From assembly GCF_029223525.1 (NCBI RefSeq), contig NZ_JARHTQ010000016.1, positions 1 through 64,000 of the forward strand: a DNA stretch of 64,000 bases, written 5' to 3'. Within the stretch, counting starts at the first letter, position 1. Each line of letters starts with the position of its first letter. Shown here in pieces: positions 27,234 to 34,858 of this stretch. The stretch comes from Streptantibioticus ferralitis (GTDB lineage: Bacteria; Actinomycetota; Actinomycetes; Streptomycetales; Streptomycetaceae). The notes under the pieces are model-generated. The model searched no databases and was not told the DNA's origin. It saw only the letters and a list, made by a program, of their open reading frames with translations. The translations under genes were made by a program, and so were the position numbers.

Positions 27234-27461
27234 ATGCACGACGGCGGAAGCGGTGGCGGCCACCACGGCGGCGGGTTCGGCGGGCACCACCACGGCGGCG
27301 GGCTCGGTGGGCACCACCATCACACGGGCGACGACTCGCAGCTGTTTCCCGTGACCGGTTCCCGGCGGCCGTCAGGCCTTCGCACGGTCGACGGCCGCAT
27401 CCTGATCGTGGCCCTGCTGCTGGCCATCGGGCTGATAGGCCTGACGGTGGCGGGCCACTAG
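27234..27461 (+). CDS. Small His/Gly-rich single-pass membrane protein
   Basis: 75 residues from ATG 27234 with GGGGAGAG upstream. The first 31 residues are almost only Gly and His (HHGGGFGGHHHGGGLGG, HHHHTGDD); the C-terminal 22 residues (RILIVALLLAIGLIGLTVAG) form one membrane helix. A metal-binding cytosolic or surface tail on a membrane anchor is the simplest reading. It overlaps the convergent DUF72 gene by 90 bases, including most of its membrane helix, so one of the two ends may be shorter in reality; its ribosome site and amino-acid pattern support it being real. Confidence 0.65.
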   Translation: MHDGGSGGGHHGGGFGGHHHGGGLGGHHHHTGDDSQLFPVTGSRRPSGLRTVDGRILIVALLLAIGLIGLTVAGH

Positions 27462-28184
27462 GACGCGAATGAAGGTTTCCGCGTCGCGGACGGCCGCGCC
27501 GCCCGGGTCGTTGTTGAAGTACGCGTACACATCGGCCTCTTCCGGCCAGGTGTCGGTGATCCGGCGCGCCCAAGTGGTCAGCGCCTGGCGGCCGTAGCGC
27601 GGCCACGGGTTGGCGATGCCGACGTGGAAGCGTACGTATCCCCAGTCGGCGGTGCGCCACAACGGTGACCCGGGCCGCGCCCGCCAGTCAGCCCAGCACA
27701 GGGCGGCGCTCCGGCGCTCCAGCAGTGCCCGGACGTCTTCCGTCCACCATGACTCGTGGCGCGGTTCGACCGCCACGCGCGTGCTGGCCGGAAAGGCGGC
27801 CAGGCACGCGTCCAGCGACGCCAGCGTCTCCGCGTCCAGCGGAAGGGTGGGCGGCAACTGGAGCAGGATCGGGCCGAGGCGCGGCCCCAACGCTCCCGCG
27901 TGCGACATCAGCCGCTGTACCGGCTCCTGCGGCTCCCGCAGCCGCTTGATGTGCGTCAGGTAGCGGCTGGCCTTGACGGCCATGACGAAGCCGTCGGGCG
28001 TTCGGTCGCGCCACTCGGCGAAGGTTTCGGCCGTCGGCAGGCGGTAGAAGGCACCGTTGTTCTCCACGGTGATGAAGTGCCTCGCGTACTCCTCCAGCCA
28101 CAGGCGTTGCGGGCACCCTGCCGGGTAGAGGACACCGCGCCAGTCCCGGTACTGCCAGCCGGACGTGCCTACGAGTACGGGCAC
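27372..28184 (-). CDS. DUF72 (YecE-like) family protein
   Basis: 270 residues from GTG 28184. TIM-barrel family DUF72: starts VLVGTSGWQYRDWRGVLYP, then YARHFITVENNGAFYRLPTAETFAEWRDRTPDGF, MAVKASRYLTHIKRL, and AVEPRHESWW, VRFHVG, YAYFNNDPGG near the end. All diagnostic blocks of the family are present. Function unknown; related proteins are suspected sugar-phosphate or endonuclease-IV-like enzymes. The C-terminal ~30 residues (RHRQAYQPDGQQQGHDQDAAVDRAKA region) are low complexity and overlap the small His/Gly gene on the other strand. Confidence 0.85.
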   Translation of the reverse strand: MPVLVGTSGWQYRDWRGVLYPAGCPQRLWLEEYARHFITVENNGAFYRLPTAETFAEWRDRTPDGFVMAVKASRYLTHIKRLREPQEPVQRLMSHAGALGPRLGPILLQLPPTLPLDAETLASLDACLAAFPASTRVAVEPRHESWWTEDVRALLERRSAALCWADWRARPGSPLWRTADWGYVRFHVGIANPWPRYGRQALTTWARRITDTWPEEADVYAYFNNDPGGAAVRDAETFIRVLVARHRQAYQPDGQQQGHDQDAAVDRAKA

Positions 28185-28218
28185 GTCCGTATGCCTACCC
28201 GGCGCGGGGCGCCGGGAA

Positions 28219-28524
28219 TCACCCCATTTGCGGCGCCGCCGCGAGGAAGGACGTCCACGCCTCCGGCGTGAAGGCGAGGGCGGGACCCTGCGGGTCCTTG
28301 GAGTCCCGGACGTGGATGGTGCGGGGCGAGGTGGCGACCTCTATGCACTCGCCGCCTGCGTCGCCGCTATGGCTGGACTTCCGCCACTCCATGGCGACCT
28401 CTATGCACTCGCCGCCCTGGCTGCCGCTGTAGCTGGACTTCCGCCAGTCCAAGGCGACTTCGATGCACGCGCCACCCTCGGCGCCGCTGTGACTGCTCTT
28501 GAACCACGTGAGATCGGCGCTCAT
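28219..28524 (-). CDS. DUF397 protein with tripled N-terminal motif
   Basis: 101 residues from ATG 28524, overlapping the upstream regulator gene by 4 bases (ATGA). DUF397 proteins normally carry one W-x-KSS-x-SG-x-x-GG-x-CIEVA block; here it appears three times in tandem (WFKSSHSGAEGGACIEVA, WRKSSYSGSQGGECIEVA, WRKSSHSGDAGGECIEVA) before the single C-terminal part RTIHVRDSKDPQGPALAFTPEAW. Partners of WhiJ-type regulators belong to this family and are thought to modulate their DNA binding. The triplication may give multivalent contact with the partner. Confidence 0.88.
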   Translation of the reverse strand: MSADLTWFKSSHSGAEGGACIEVALDWRKSSYSGSQGGECIEVAMEWRKSSHSGDAGGECIEVATSPRTIHVRDSKDPQGPALAFTPEAWTSFLAAAPQMG

Positions 28525-29333
28525 AGCTCCCCTACCAGCTTCTCGATCAACACCCGAGAGTCCCTCGGAGTGAGGGCTTGGCTACGGATCATGCTATAGC
28601 GCTGGTGTAGAGCGCTGACCTCTTCCGGATCGTCGAACATGAAACCTCGATTCTGGCCTTCCGCGTAGCCAAGCCACCGGTGTTCGGGTGTCTCCAGCAG
28701 CGTCAGTGGACCGTCGAATCCGGCATGCGACTCGTACATCAACGGCATGACCTGGATGGAGACGTGGCGTAGCTCGGCCAGCTTTAGCAGGTGCTCCAAC
28801 TGGCGCTTTTGGACCGACTTTCCGCCTAGGGGACGAAGGAGGACCGACTCCTCGGTGATGATGGACAGATCGCAGATCGGTTTGCGGGTCAGCAAGCTCT
28901 GGCGTTCCAACCGTGCTTGGAGACGTTCCGCGATCTCGTCCTCTTCCAGGGCTGGGCAGTACGCACTCAGGACTGCGTCTGCGTACTCCTCTGTCTGTAC
29001 CAATCCGTGCAACACGTTCGTGCAGTACGTCCACAGGCTGCGTGCGGTCTTCTCCACGCTCACGAAATCCTCGAACCACGACGGAAACCGCTGCCGCGAC
29101 AGGTGCGCGGCGGCGGACAGCAGCGTCCCGTTCGCGTTCAGGAACGGATCCGCCAGTTCCACGTACCGCTGGCTCGGCATGCGCGTGCCGCTCTCAACGC
29201 CCTGCACCAGCGACTTCGAGTACCCGACGTGCTCCCCGAGTGCCTCCTGTGAGACCCCGGCCGCTGCCCGCAGGGCCTTGCTGACCGCTCCGAACATGCG
29301 CATGCTGTCGGAGCCCTCGTCCTTCGTCGCCAC
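28521..29333 (-). CDS. WhiJ-like XRE regulator (helix-turn-helix plus DUF5753 domain)
   Basis: 270 residues from GTG 29333, preceded by GGGGAGG 6 bases upstream; a longer frame lacks this. HTH: AVSKALRAAAGVSQEALGEHVGYSKSLVQGVESGTRMPS (about residues 14-52). Residues ~95-265 form the Scr1/DUF5753 domain: ARSLWTYCTNVLHGLVQTEEYADAVL, RLERQSLLTRKPICDLSIITEESVL, and late DDPEEVSALHQRYSMIRSQAL. In Streptomyces such regulators pair with a DUF397 protein and an anti-sigma-like ATPase, as in the whiJ and abaA loci that affect sporulation and antibiotic production. All three partners are present here. Confidence 0.9.
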   Translation of the reverse strand: MATKDEGSDSMRMFGAVSKALRAAAGVSQEALGEHVGYSKSLVQGVESGTRMPSQRYVELADPFLNANGTLLSAAAHLSRQRFPSWFEDFVSVEKTARSLWTYCTNVLHGLVQTEEYADAVLSAYCPALEEDEIAERLQARLERQSLLTRKPICDLSIITEESVLLRPLGGKSVQKRQLEHLLKLAELRHVSIQVMPLMYESHAGFDGPLTLLETPEHRWLGYAEGQNRGFMFDDPEEVSALHQRYSMIRSQALTPRDSRVLIEKLVGEL

Positions 29334-29449
29334 CTCACGCCTCCCCACGGTCACGCCTTCACCACAGCCAACAGTCACGGAACGCACACTTTTGTGTGCG
29401 ATCCGCTTATGCCTGGTCAGGTTAGCTTCGGGCCGGGAACGTGGAAGGT

Positions 29450-29866
29450 ATGACGCTGGAATCTCCACCCATCGTGACGACGTCGGGGTTCTGCCGACTT
29501 CAACTTCGCGCGGAACCCGCCCAGTTCGGTGACGTACGGCGGATCGTCGGCGCCCACCTTCGGCTGTGGGGGCGGTCGGGGCTCGTCGATGCGGCCGCGA
29601 TGTGTGTGACGGAGATATTGGCCAATGTGCACCGCCATGTGAACCCGCCGGAGTGCGAACTCGTTCTGGAGAACATGCCGGAGGGGGTACGGGCAGCCGT
29701 CGGCGATCAGTCCGGCGAGCTGCCGGTGGTGATCGAGGAGGTGGACTGGTTCGCGGAGAGTGGTCGGGGGATGTTTATCGTCGCCAACACCGCCAACTTG
29801 TGGGGGGTGTCGCCGACGGCGGGCGGCGGCAAGCAGGTGTGGGTGCTGTTGCGGGAGGGGGTGTGA
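29450..29866 (+). CDS. Anti-sigma-factor-like serine kinase / ATPase (HATPase_c)
   Basis: 138 residues from ATG 29450; GTG 29441 would add three residues. HATPase boxes: N-box VTEILANVHRHV, G1 AVGDQSGELPVV, G2 SGRGMFIVANTANLWGV. This is the RsbW/SpoIIAB-like fold, the third member of WhiJ-type loci. It is divergent from the WhiJ-like gene with 116 bases between them, so a shared, mutually regulated promoter is likely. The next gene starts on its stop codon. Confidence 0.86.
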   Translation: MTLESPPIVTTSGFCRLQLRAEPAQFGDVRRIVGAHLRLWGRSGLVDAAAMCVTEILANVHRHVNPPECELVLENMPEGVRAAVGDQSGELPVVIEEVDWFAESGRGMFIVANTANLWGVSPTAGGGKQVWVLLREGV

Positions 29867-30300
29867 TGGCGACGCCCACGCCCGCGTTCGTCAACTCGCT
29901 CGCGTCCTGGGCCTGGTTGGAGCGCACCAGTGCCGGGCCGGTGGCCTTTCTGCTGCTCGCGCACCCCGATGCGGGGGCTGTCGAGCGGGAGTTGGCCGGG
30001 CTGGCCCATGCGTTGGGGCTGGTACCGCCGCGTACCCGGCTGCCCGATACGGGGGTGCGGGTGACGCTGGTCGGACAGGTGCGGGCCGAGGTGCGGCTCG
30101 ACGGCTGTGTGCACCGGGTGCAGGTGGAGGTGGGTGAGCGGTGGTCGGCGTTCGTCGGTGACGGCGGGCCGGTGGTGTTACTGGTCGGGTTGGATCCGCT
30201 GGCACGCTGCTCGCCGCGCGAGCACGTCGAGGAGTACTTGGGCGTGGGCACGCTGGGCGGGCGGTTGCGGCTCGGTGCCGCGCGCGGGCGTCCCGCCTAG
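29866..30300 (+). CDS. Unknown protein with a TTA leucine codon
   Basis: 144 residues from ATG 29866, which shares a base with the previous stop (TGATG), so it is translationally coupled to the anti-sigma-like ATPase. No domain recognised; features are SLASWAWLERTSAGPVAFLLLAHPDAGAVERELAGLAHALGL early and a Val-rich core with GGPVVLLVGLDPLA. The codon at 30178-30180 (residue 105) is TTA, the rare leucine codon read by the bldA tRNA in Streptomyces, so production may be limited to late growth or development. Confidence 0.7.
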   Translation: MATPTPAFVNSLASWAWLERTSAGPVAFLLLAHPDAGAVERELAGLAHALGLVPPRTRLPDTGVRVTLVGQVRAEVRLDGCVHRVQVEVGERWSAFVGDGGPVVLLVGLDPLARCSPREHVEEYLGVGTLGGRLRLGAARGRPA

Positions 30301-30320
30301 CCCGTGCGCGGCGCGACGCC

Positions 30321-31583
30321 TCAGACCGTGCTGCGCCTGGCCGCCGCCAAGCCGACCAGGAGGGCTATGGAGCAGACGCCCAGCATGGCGGTGATCGGGA
30401 CCGTCCAGCCGTGGGTCGCCTGGTAGAGCGCGCCTGCCGCGAACGGTCCCGCGGCGGCCACCAGGTAGCCGACGGTCTGCGACATGCCGGAGAGGCGGGC
30501 GGCGGTGTGGGCGTCGCCCGCGCGCAGCACGATCAGGGTGAGGGCGAGGCCGATGCCGCCGCCCTGGCCGACGCCGATCAGCGCCGCCCACAGCCAGGCG
30601 TAGGCGACCGGCGCTACCAGCAGTCCCGCGTACCCTCCGCCGACCAGGACGGTGACCATGACGACCAGCAGGCGCTGGCTGCTCATCCGGCCCGCGAGCA
30701 GCGGTACAGCGAAGGCGCCCGCGAGTTGGACGAAGGTGTTGAAGGCGAAGACGACCCCGGCCGTGGAACGGCTCATTCCGTGGTCGGTGAGGATCGTCGG
30801 CAGCCAGGCGATCAGGACATACGTCCACAGCGACTGCAGTGCCATGAAGAGGGTGACCTGCCAGGCGAGCGCGCTGCGCCAGACGCTCTTGCCGGAACCG
30901 CCCGCCGGAACCGCCTTGGTCTCGTGGCCGGTTCGGCCGCGGGCGATGACGACCTGCGGCAGCCAGGCGAGGGCGGCGACACCCGCGAGCAGCGACCAGG
31001 TGGCCAGGGAGGCCTGCCAACTGCCGCCGAACGCCTTCTCCAACGGGACGGAGGTGGCGGCCGCGAGGGTGGCACCGGCGATCATCGCGCCGGTGTAGAC
31101 CGAGGTCATGGCGGCGGCGCGGTCGGGGAAGTCGCGCTTGATCAGGCCCGGCATAAGGACGTTGAGCAGGGCTATCGCGGTACCGGCGAGCAGGCCGCCG
31201 CCGTAGAGCGCGACGACGGAGGGCAAGACCCGCACGACGATGCCGATCCCGAGCAGCACCAGCGCGCAGAACAGCACCAGTTCGGTGCCGAAGCGCCGGG
31301 CCAGGCCGGGCGCGATGATGCCGCCCAGGCCGAGGAAGAGCACGGGTACCGAGGTGACCAGGCTGCTCGCGGTGGACGACAGTCCGAAGTGTGCGCTGAC
31401 CTCGCTGACCAGCGGGGACATGCTGGCGAGCGCGGCGCGCATGTTGAGCGAGGCGAGCACGATGCCGACCAGGAGGACGACCGGATGTGCGAGGAGCGCG
31501 CGGCGCGCGGCGACGCCTGAGGGGGTGGGACGGAGGTCGGGTTCGGCGTCGACGAGCAGTTGGTCGGGGGCGGGGCGGGGCAA
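30321..31583 (-). CDS. MFS transporter of the CynX/NimT type
   Basis: 420 residues from an apparent TTG start at 31583, supported by AAAGGA 8 bases upstream. Twelve predicted membrane segments. After a 28-residue leader: VVLLVGIVLASLNMRAALASMSPLVSEV, with N-M-R-A in helix 1 typical of CynX (cyanate) and NimT (nitroimidazole) carriers; second half opens with LAWQVTLFMALQSLWTYVLIAWLPTIL. Substrate unknown. It lies 77 bases downstream of a GntR regulator on the same strand, which likely controls it. Confidence 0.85.
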   Translation of the reverse strand: MPRPAPDQLLVDAEPDLRPTPSGVAARRALLAHPVVLLVGIVLASLNMRAALASMSPLVSEVSAHFGLSSTASSLVTSVPVLFLGLGGIIAPGLARRFGTELVLFCALVLLGIGIVVRVLPSVVALYGGGLLAGTAIALLNVLMPGLIKRDFPDRAAAMTSVYTGAMIAGATLAAATSVPLEKAFGGSWQASLATWSLLAGVAALAWLPQVVIARGRTGHETKAVPAGGSGKSVWRSALAWQVTLFMALQSLWTYVLIAWLPTILTDHGMSRSTAGVVFAFNTFVQLAGAFAVPLLAGRMSSQRLLVVMVTVLVGGGYAGLLVAPVAYAWLWAALIGVGQGGGIGLALTLIVLRAGDAHTAARLSGMSQTVGYLVAAAGPFAAGALYQATHGWTVPITAMLGVCSIALLVGLAAARRSTV

Positions 31584-31640
31584 GTGCTGCGTCCTTTCGT
31601 CTCCTGGCGGAAGGTCCTCGTCTTGCGGCAGGCGTTCTCC

Positions 31641-31672
31641 TTACGTGAGGTGCTCGCCTCTTACGTGAGGTG
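31641..31672. repeat. 20-bp tandem duplication at the end of the GntR gene
   Basis: TTACGTGAGGTG occurs at 31641-31652 and 31661-31672 within a 20-base period. The second copy contains the regulator's own stop codon; the first lies just after it, followed on the minus strand by AAGGAGAACGCC. It is either a replication slip or a duplicated binding site in the gntR-MFS gap. Confidence 0.6.
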
Positions 31673-32440
31673 TTCTCCTCGCTTGTGCTCCGTTCCGGGC
31701 GGAAGGAGGGCGTCCACGGCGCGTAGCGGGGACATCAGCAAGTCCCGGGCGGCGCTTTCCGCGGTCTGCGGGTCGCCGGACTCGATGGCGTCGACGAGCG
31801 CGGTGTGCGTGTCGAGGTCGATCCGCGGCATGCCGTCCTGGCCGAGCGAGGCGACCAGCGCTTCGCGTACGGAGGAGCTGAAGTAGTCGTAGACCTCGGA
31901 CAGGGCCGTGTTGTGCGCCGCCGCGACCACTGCCATGTGGAAGTCGACGTCGTCGTCGGCCTGTATGGCCCCCTCGGGCTGCGGGCCGTGCTGATGCAGC
32001 GCGCGCAGTCCGGCGCGCATGCGGCGCAGGTCGTCCGGTGTGCGGCGGACGGCGGCGAGGCGGGCGGCCTCGGTCTCCAGCGCGATGCGCAGTTCCAGTA
32101 CGTCCCGTACGTTCGCCTGCTTCATGCCGCGCAGTACGGCCGCGGGGTCGGCCGTGGACCGTACGAAGGTGCCCTGGCCCTGGCGGGACTCCAGCAGTCC
32201 GGCGTGCACGAGGACGCGGACCGCTTCGCGCACGGTGTTGCGGCCGACGCCCAGCTGTTCGGCGAGCTCGTGCTCGGTGGGGATGCGGTCGCCGACCCGC
32301 CAGGTGCGTTCGGTGAGCTGGGTCCTCAGCTGGTCGACGACGGTGTCGACGAGGGAGCGGCGGTCGGCGGCGCGCAGCTCTGGCGACACGGCGTCCTCCG
32401 GGGGTGGCTGGGGCCGATGGTTGAGGGGTTGCCCGGTCAT
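31661..32440 (-). CDS. GntR/FadR-subfamily transcriptional regulator
   Basis: 259 residues from ATG 32440 with GGAGG 7 bases upstream. Winged helix at about 30-95: VVDQLRTQLTERTWRVGDRIPTEHELAEQLGVGRNTVREAVRVLVHAGLLESRQGQGTFV (shown in pieces in the protein: GDRIPTEHELA, GVGRNTVREAVRVL). The FCD effector domain follows, with VLELRIALETEAARLAA and metal/ligand residues D-D-V-D-F-H, ALVDAIESGDP. FadR-type proteins respond to organic acids or sugars. Probably controls the MFS gene downstream. Confidence 0.9.
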   Translation of the reverse strand: MTGQPLNHRPQPPPEDAVSPELRAADRRSLVDTVVDQLRTQLTERTWRVGDRIPTEHELAEQLGVGRNTVREAVRVLVHAGLLESRQGQGTFVRSTADPAAVLRGMKQANVRDVLELRIALETEAARLAAVRRTPDDLRRMRAGLRALHQHGPQPEGAIQADDDVDFHMAVVAAAHNTALSEVYDYFSSSVREALVASLGQDGMPRIDLDTHTALVDAIESGDPQTAESAARDLLMSPLRAVDALLPPGTEHKRGEHLT

Positions 32441-32526
32441 CCTACAACCTCCGGCGCGCCAGGGATTTCTCAGGGCTTCCGCGGCTGTGTCCGGCTCACT
32501 GCGGCGGCACAGAGAATGCCGTCATC

Positions 32527-33342
32527 ATGTGGAGAGTGACCGCATCCGACCACGAGTCCCGCAAAGGCCGCCGCGTCACACCGCGGCAGGCGGCCCGCGT
32601 CGGCGCGCGCGCCGTCGGGGACTGGGTGGGGCATTCGCCCGGTACGCACATCTGGCTGCTGGTGCTCGCGGTCACCAGCGGAGTGATCGCGGTGGTGTCA
32701 CCCGGCGTACGGAACTTCCTGCTGCATCACAACAGCTCCAATCTGGTTCAGTTGCGCGACCATCCCATCCGAGTGCTCTTCGTGAGCGCGCTGTGGATCG
32801 AGTCGCCCTCCGGATTCCTGATCTACGGGGTGTTCTTCGAGCTGATCCACGCGCCCGCGGAACGCTGGCTCGGCACCTGGCGTTGGCTGCTGGCGGTCGG
32901 GATCGCCCATGTCGGCGCCACCCTGGTCAGCCAGCAGGCGGTGCGGCTCGGGATCCAGTACGAGCGGCTGCCGAAGTCCATGGCGCACACGGTGGACATC
33001 GGGGTGAGCTACGGCCTCGCGGGCGTCATCGGGATCCTGGCGTACCTGGTGCCCAGACCATGGCGGTGGGGGTACGTGGTGCTGGTGACCGGCTTCTTCG
33101 GCTGGTCGGTGGTCAATGGGCGGACGTTCACCGACCTCGGGCACTTCACGGCGCTGGTGCTGGGCTTCGCGTGCTACGCGCTGACGCCGACGGCACGGTC
33201 GCGCAGGCCGCGGCGGCCGGGCGGGCCGCCGTCGTCCGGCGGCTCCCGGCCCTGGCTGCGGGCCGGTCAGCGACCCGGGGGCGGGCGGCTGGCCGTGCGG
33301 TCTCGGGAGGTTGGACTGCTGGGATTCGAGGCGGGGACGTGA
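32527..33342 (+). CDS. Rhomboid-like integral membrane protein
   Basis: 271 residues from ATG 32527. Six hydrophobic segments between residues ~40 and 225. The putative catalytic serine motif is GVSYGLAG (rhomboids use GxSG/GxSx) and the late helix carries DLGHFTALVLGF, in the place of the rhomboid His. An early loop carries ELIHAPAERWLGTWRWLL, resembling the FxHxxxxH region of rhomboids. The C-terminal 50 residues are Arg/Pro/Gly-rich. Whether it is an active intramembrane serine protease is uncertain, because the N-terminal half departs from classic rhomboids. Confidence 0.72.
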   Translation: MWRVTASDHESRKGRRVTPRQAARVGARAVGDWVGHSPGTHIWLLVLAVTSGVIAVVSPGVRNFLLHHNSSNLVQLRDHPIRVLFVSALWIESPSGFLIYGVFFELIHAPAERWLGTWRWLLAVGIAHVGATLVSQQAVRLGIQYERLPKSMAHTVDIGVSYGLAGVIGILAYLVPRPWRWGYVVLVTGFFGWSVVNGRTFTDLGHFTALVLGFACYALTPTARSRRPRRPGGPPSSGGSRPWLRAGQRPGGGRLAVRSREVGLLGFEAGT

Positions 33343-33356
33343 GCGGGGCGCGAGGG

Positions 33357-34163
33357 TCAGCCTCGCCGGTAGACGGAGACGCGGAACGAGGCGGTCACCC
33401 GTTGCTCGCCTTCGATGCGGCGCGGGGCGTGGTGTGCTGACGGGCCCATCGCGGCGGCGTCGGTCGCCTCGGTCGCGGTGAGGGTGAGGGGGTATCGCAA
33501 CGTCTCGGTGTGCTCGGGGCGGAAGTGGCCGGACAGTGTGCGGTCCAGGCGTTCCTCCTTGGCCGCGTCGACCTCCAGCAGGCCTGCCTGCTCGCGGAGT
33601 TCGGCGAGGTGGTCGGGGGCCGGGGTGACGACCAGCAGGGCGCCGTCGGGGCGCAGTACCCGGGCGAACTCGGGAGCGTTGCGCGGGGCGAAGACGTTGA
33701 GCACGAGATCGGCGGCGGCGGATCGCACGGGCAGCGGCTGCCAGACGTCCCACACCGCCGCGGCCGCTCTCGGATGTGCGCGGGCGGCGCGGCGCAGGGC
33801 GTACTTCGACAGGTCGAGGCCCAGGCCGATGGCGGACGGGAGCGCGTCGAGGACGGCCGCGAGGTAGTAGCCGGTGCCGGTTCCGGCGTCCAGGACTACG
33901 TCCGGTGCGAGGGCCTTGGCGGCTTCCGCCACGGCGTCGGCCAGTGGGGCGTAGTGCCCGGCGGCCAGGAAGTCGGCTCGGGCCCGGACCATTTCGGCGG
34001 TGTCGGCGGTTCCGGTGTGGGCTCCGCCCGGGAGGAGGTTGACGTAGCCCTGGCGGGCTACGTCGAAGCTGTGCGTGGTGGCGCACTGTAGGGCGCCCCC
34101 GCGCGGGGTGAGGCTTTGCCCGCAGAGCGGGCAGGTCAGGAGGGCGAAGGGGGTGCCGGGCAT
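33357..34163 (-). CDS. 23S rRNA (guanine-N1)-methyltransferase, RlmA/TlrB type
   Basis: 268 residues from ATG 34163 (GTG 34172 would add three). N-terminal zinc finger CPLCGQSLTPRGGALQCATTHSFDVARQGYVNLL with Cys, Cys, Cys, His; then a Rossmann methyltransferase: LDAGTGTGYYLAAVL (SAM motif I), GLDLSKYALRRAARAH, DLVLNVFAPRNAPEFARVLRPDGALLVVTPAPDHLAELR. (Finger at about 8-42.) This family methylates G745 or G748 of 23S rRNA in domain II; the G748 enzymes (RlmA-II, TlrB) contribute to tylosin-type macrolide resistance. The sequence alone does not decide the position. No macrolide cluster is adjacent. Confidence 0.88.
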   Translation of the reverse strand: MPGTPFALLTCPLCGQSLTPRGGALQCATTHSFDVARQGYVNLLPGGAHTGTADTAEMVRARADFLAAGHYAPLADAVAEAAKALAPDVVLDAGTGTGYYLAAVLDALPSAIGLGLDLSKYALRRAARAHPRAAAAVWDVWQPLPVRSAAADLVLNVFAPRNAPEFARVLRPDGALLVVTPAPDHLAELREQAGLLEVDAAKEERLDRTLSGHFRPEHTETLRYPLTLTATEATDAAAMGPSAHHAPRRIEGEQRVTASFRVSVYRRG

Positions 34164-34198
34164 GTCTGTCACGCTAGCGCGCGTGGGCGGTCCTCTCC

Positions 34199-34858
34199 TC
34201 GGGGGCTGCGCCCCGCTGTGGGGGTTTGCGCCTTGTGCGCCGGTGGTTGCGGTGGGTTTGGTGCCCGCCGGGCTGCGCCGTGGGGGTGTTCGCCGTTGCG
34301 GCGGGGAGGAGATCCGGCTGCCGCGGGCGGGAGGCATGGCGGGGGCTGCGCCCCCCTGTGCCCTGCTGTTTGTGCTTTGCGTGCCGGTGGGTTGCGGTGG
34401 TTTGGCCCCGCCGGGCTGCGCCGTGGGGGTGTTCGCCGTTGCGGCGGGGAGGAGATCCGGCTGCCGCGGGCGGGAGGCATGGCGGGGGCTGCGCCCCCCT
34501 GTGCCCTGCTGCTTGCGCTCTTGCGTGCTCGTGGGTTGCGGTGCTTTGGTGCCGCCGGGCTGCGCCCTGGGGGTGTTCGCCGTTGCGGCGGTTAAGAGGT
34601 CTGGCTGCTTGCGCTGTGGGGGGCCTGCGGGGCTGCGCTCCGAACCCTCGCGGTGGCTGCGCCCCCTGCACGCCGCTGTGGGTTTTGGGCTTTGCGTGCC
34701 GCTGGATGCGGGGGTTGGTGCCGCCGGGCTGCGCCGCAGAGGTGCATGCCGTCGCGGCGGGAGGAAGATCCGGCTGCCGCCAGCAGGAGCCCCTGCCGGG
34801 GGCTGCGCCCCCTGGCGGCGTGTTGTGGGGCCGGGGCTTGGCCCCGGCCCCAGCTGGG
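34199..34858. repeat. Array of imperfect ~143-bp repeats filling the rlmA-ABC gap
   Basis: The block beginning CCGGGCTGCGCCGTGGGGGT at 34268 recurs at 34411 with about 100 bases essentially identical (period 143), and degraded copies follow near 34556 and 34719; a partial copy precedes at about 34199. Each copy contains the hairpin GGGGGCTGCGCCCCC (6-bp stem, TGC loop) and GGAGGAGATCCGGCTGCCGC. Open frames on both strands run through it, but their repeated Arg/Pro/Gly or Cys/Gly/Leu composition and lack of ribosome sites argue against coding. No gene is supported in this 686-base gap. Confidence 0.85.
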
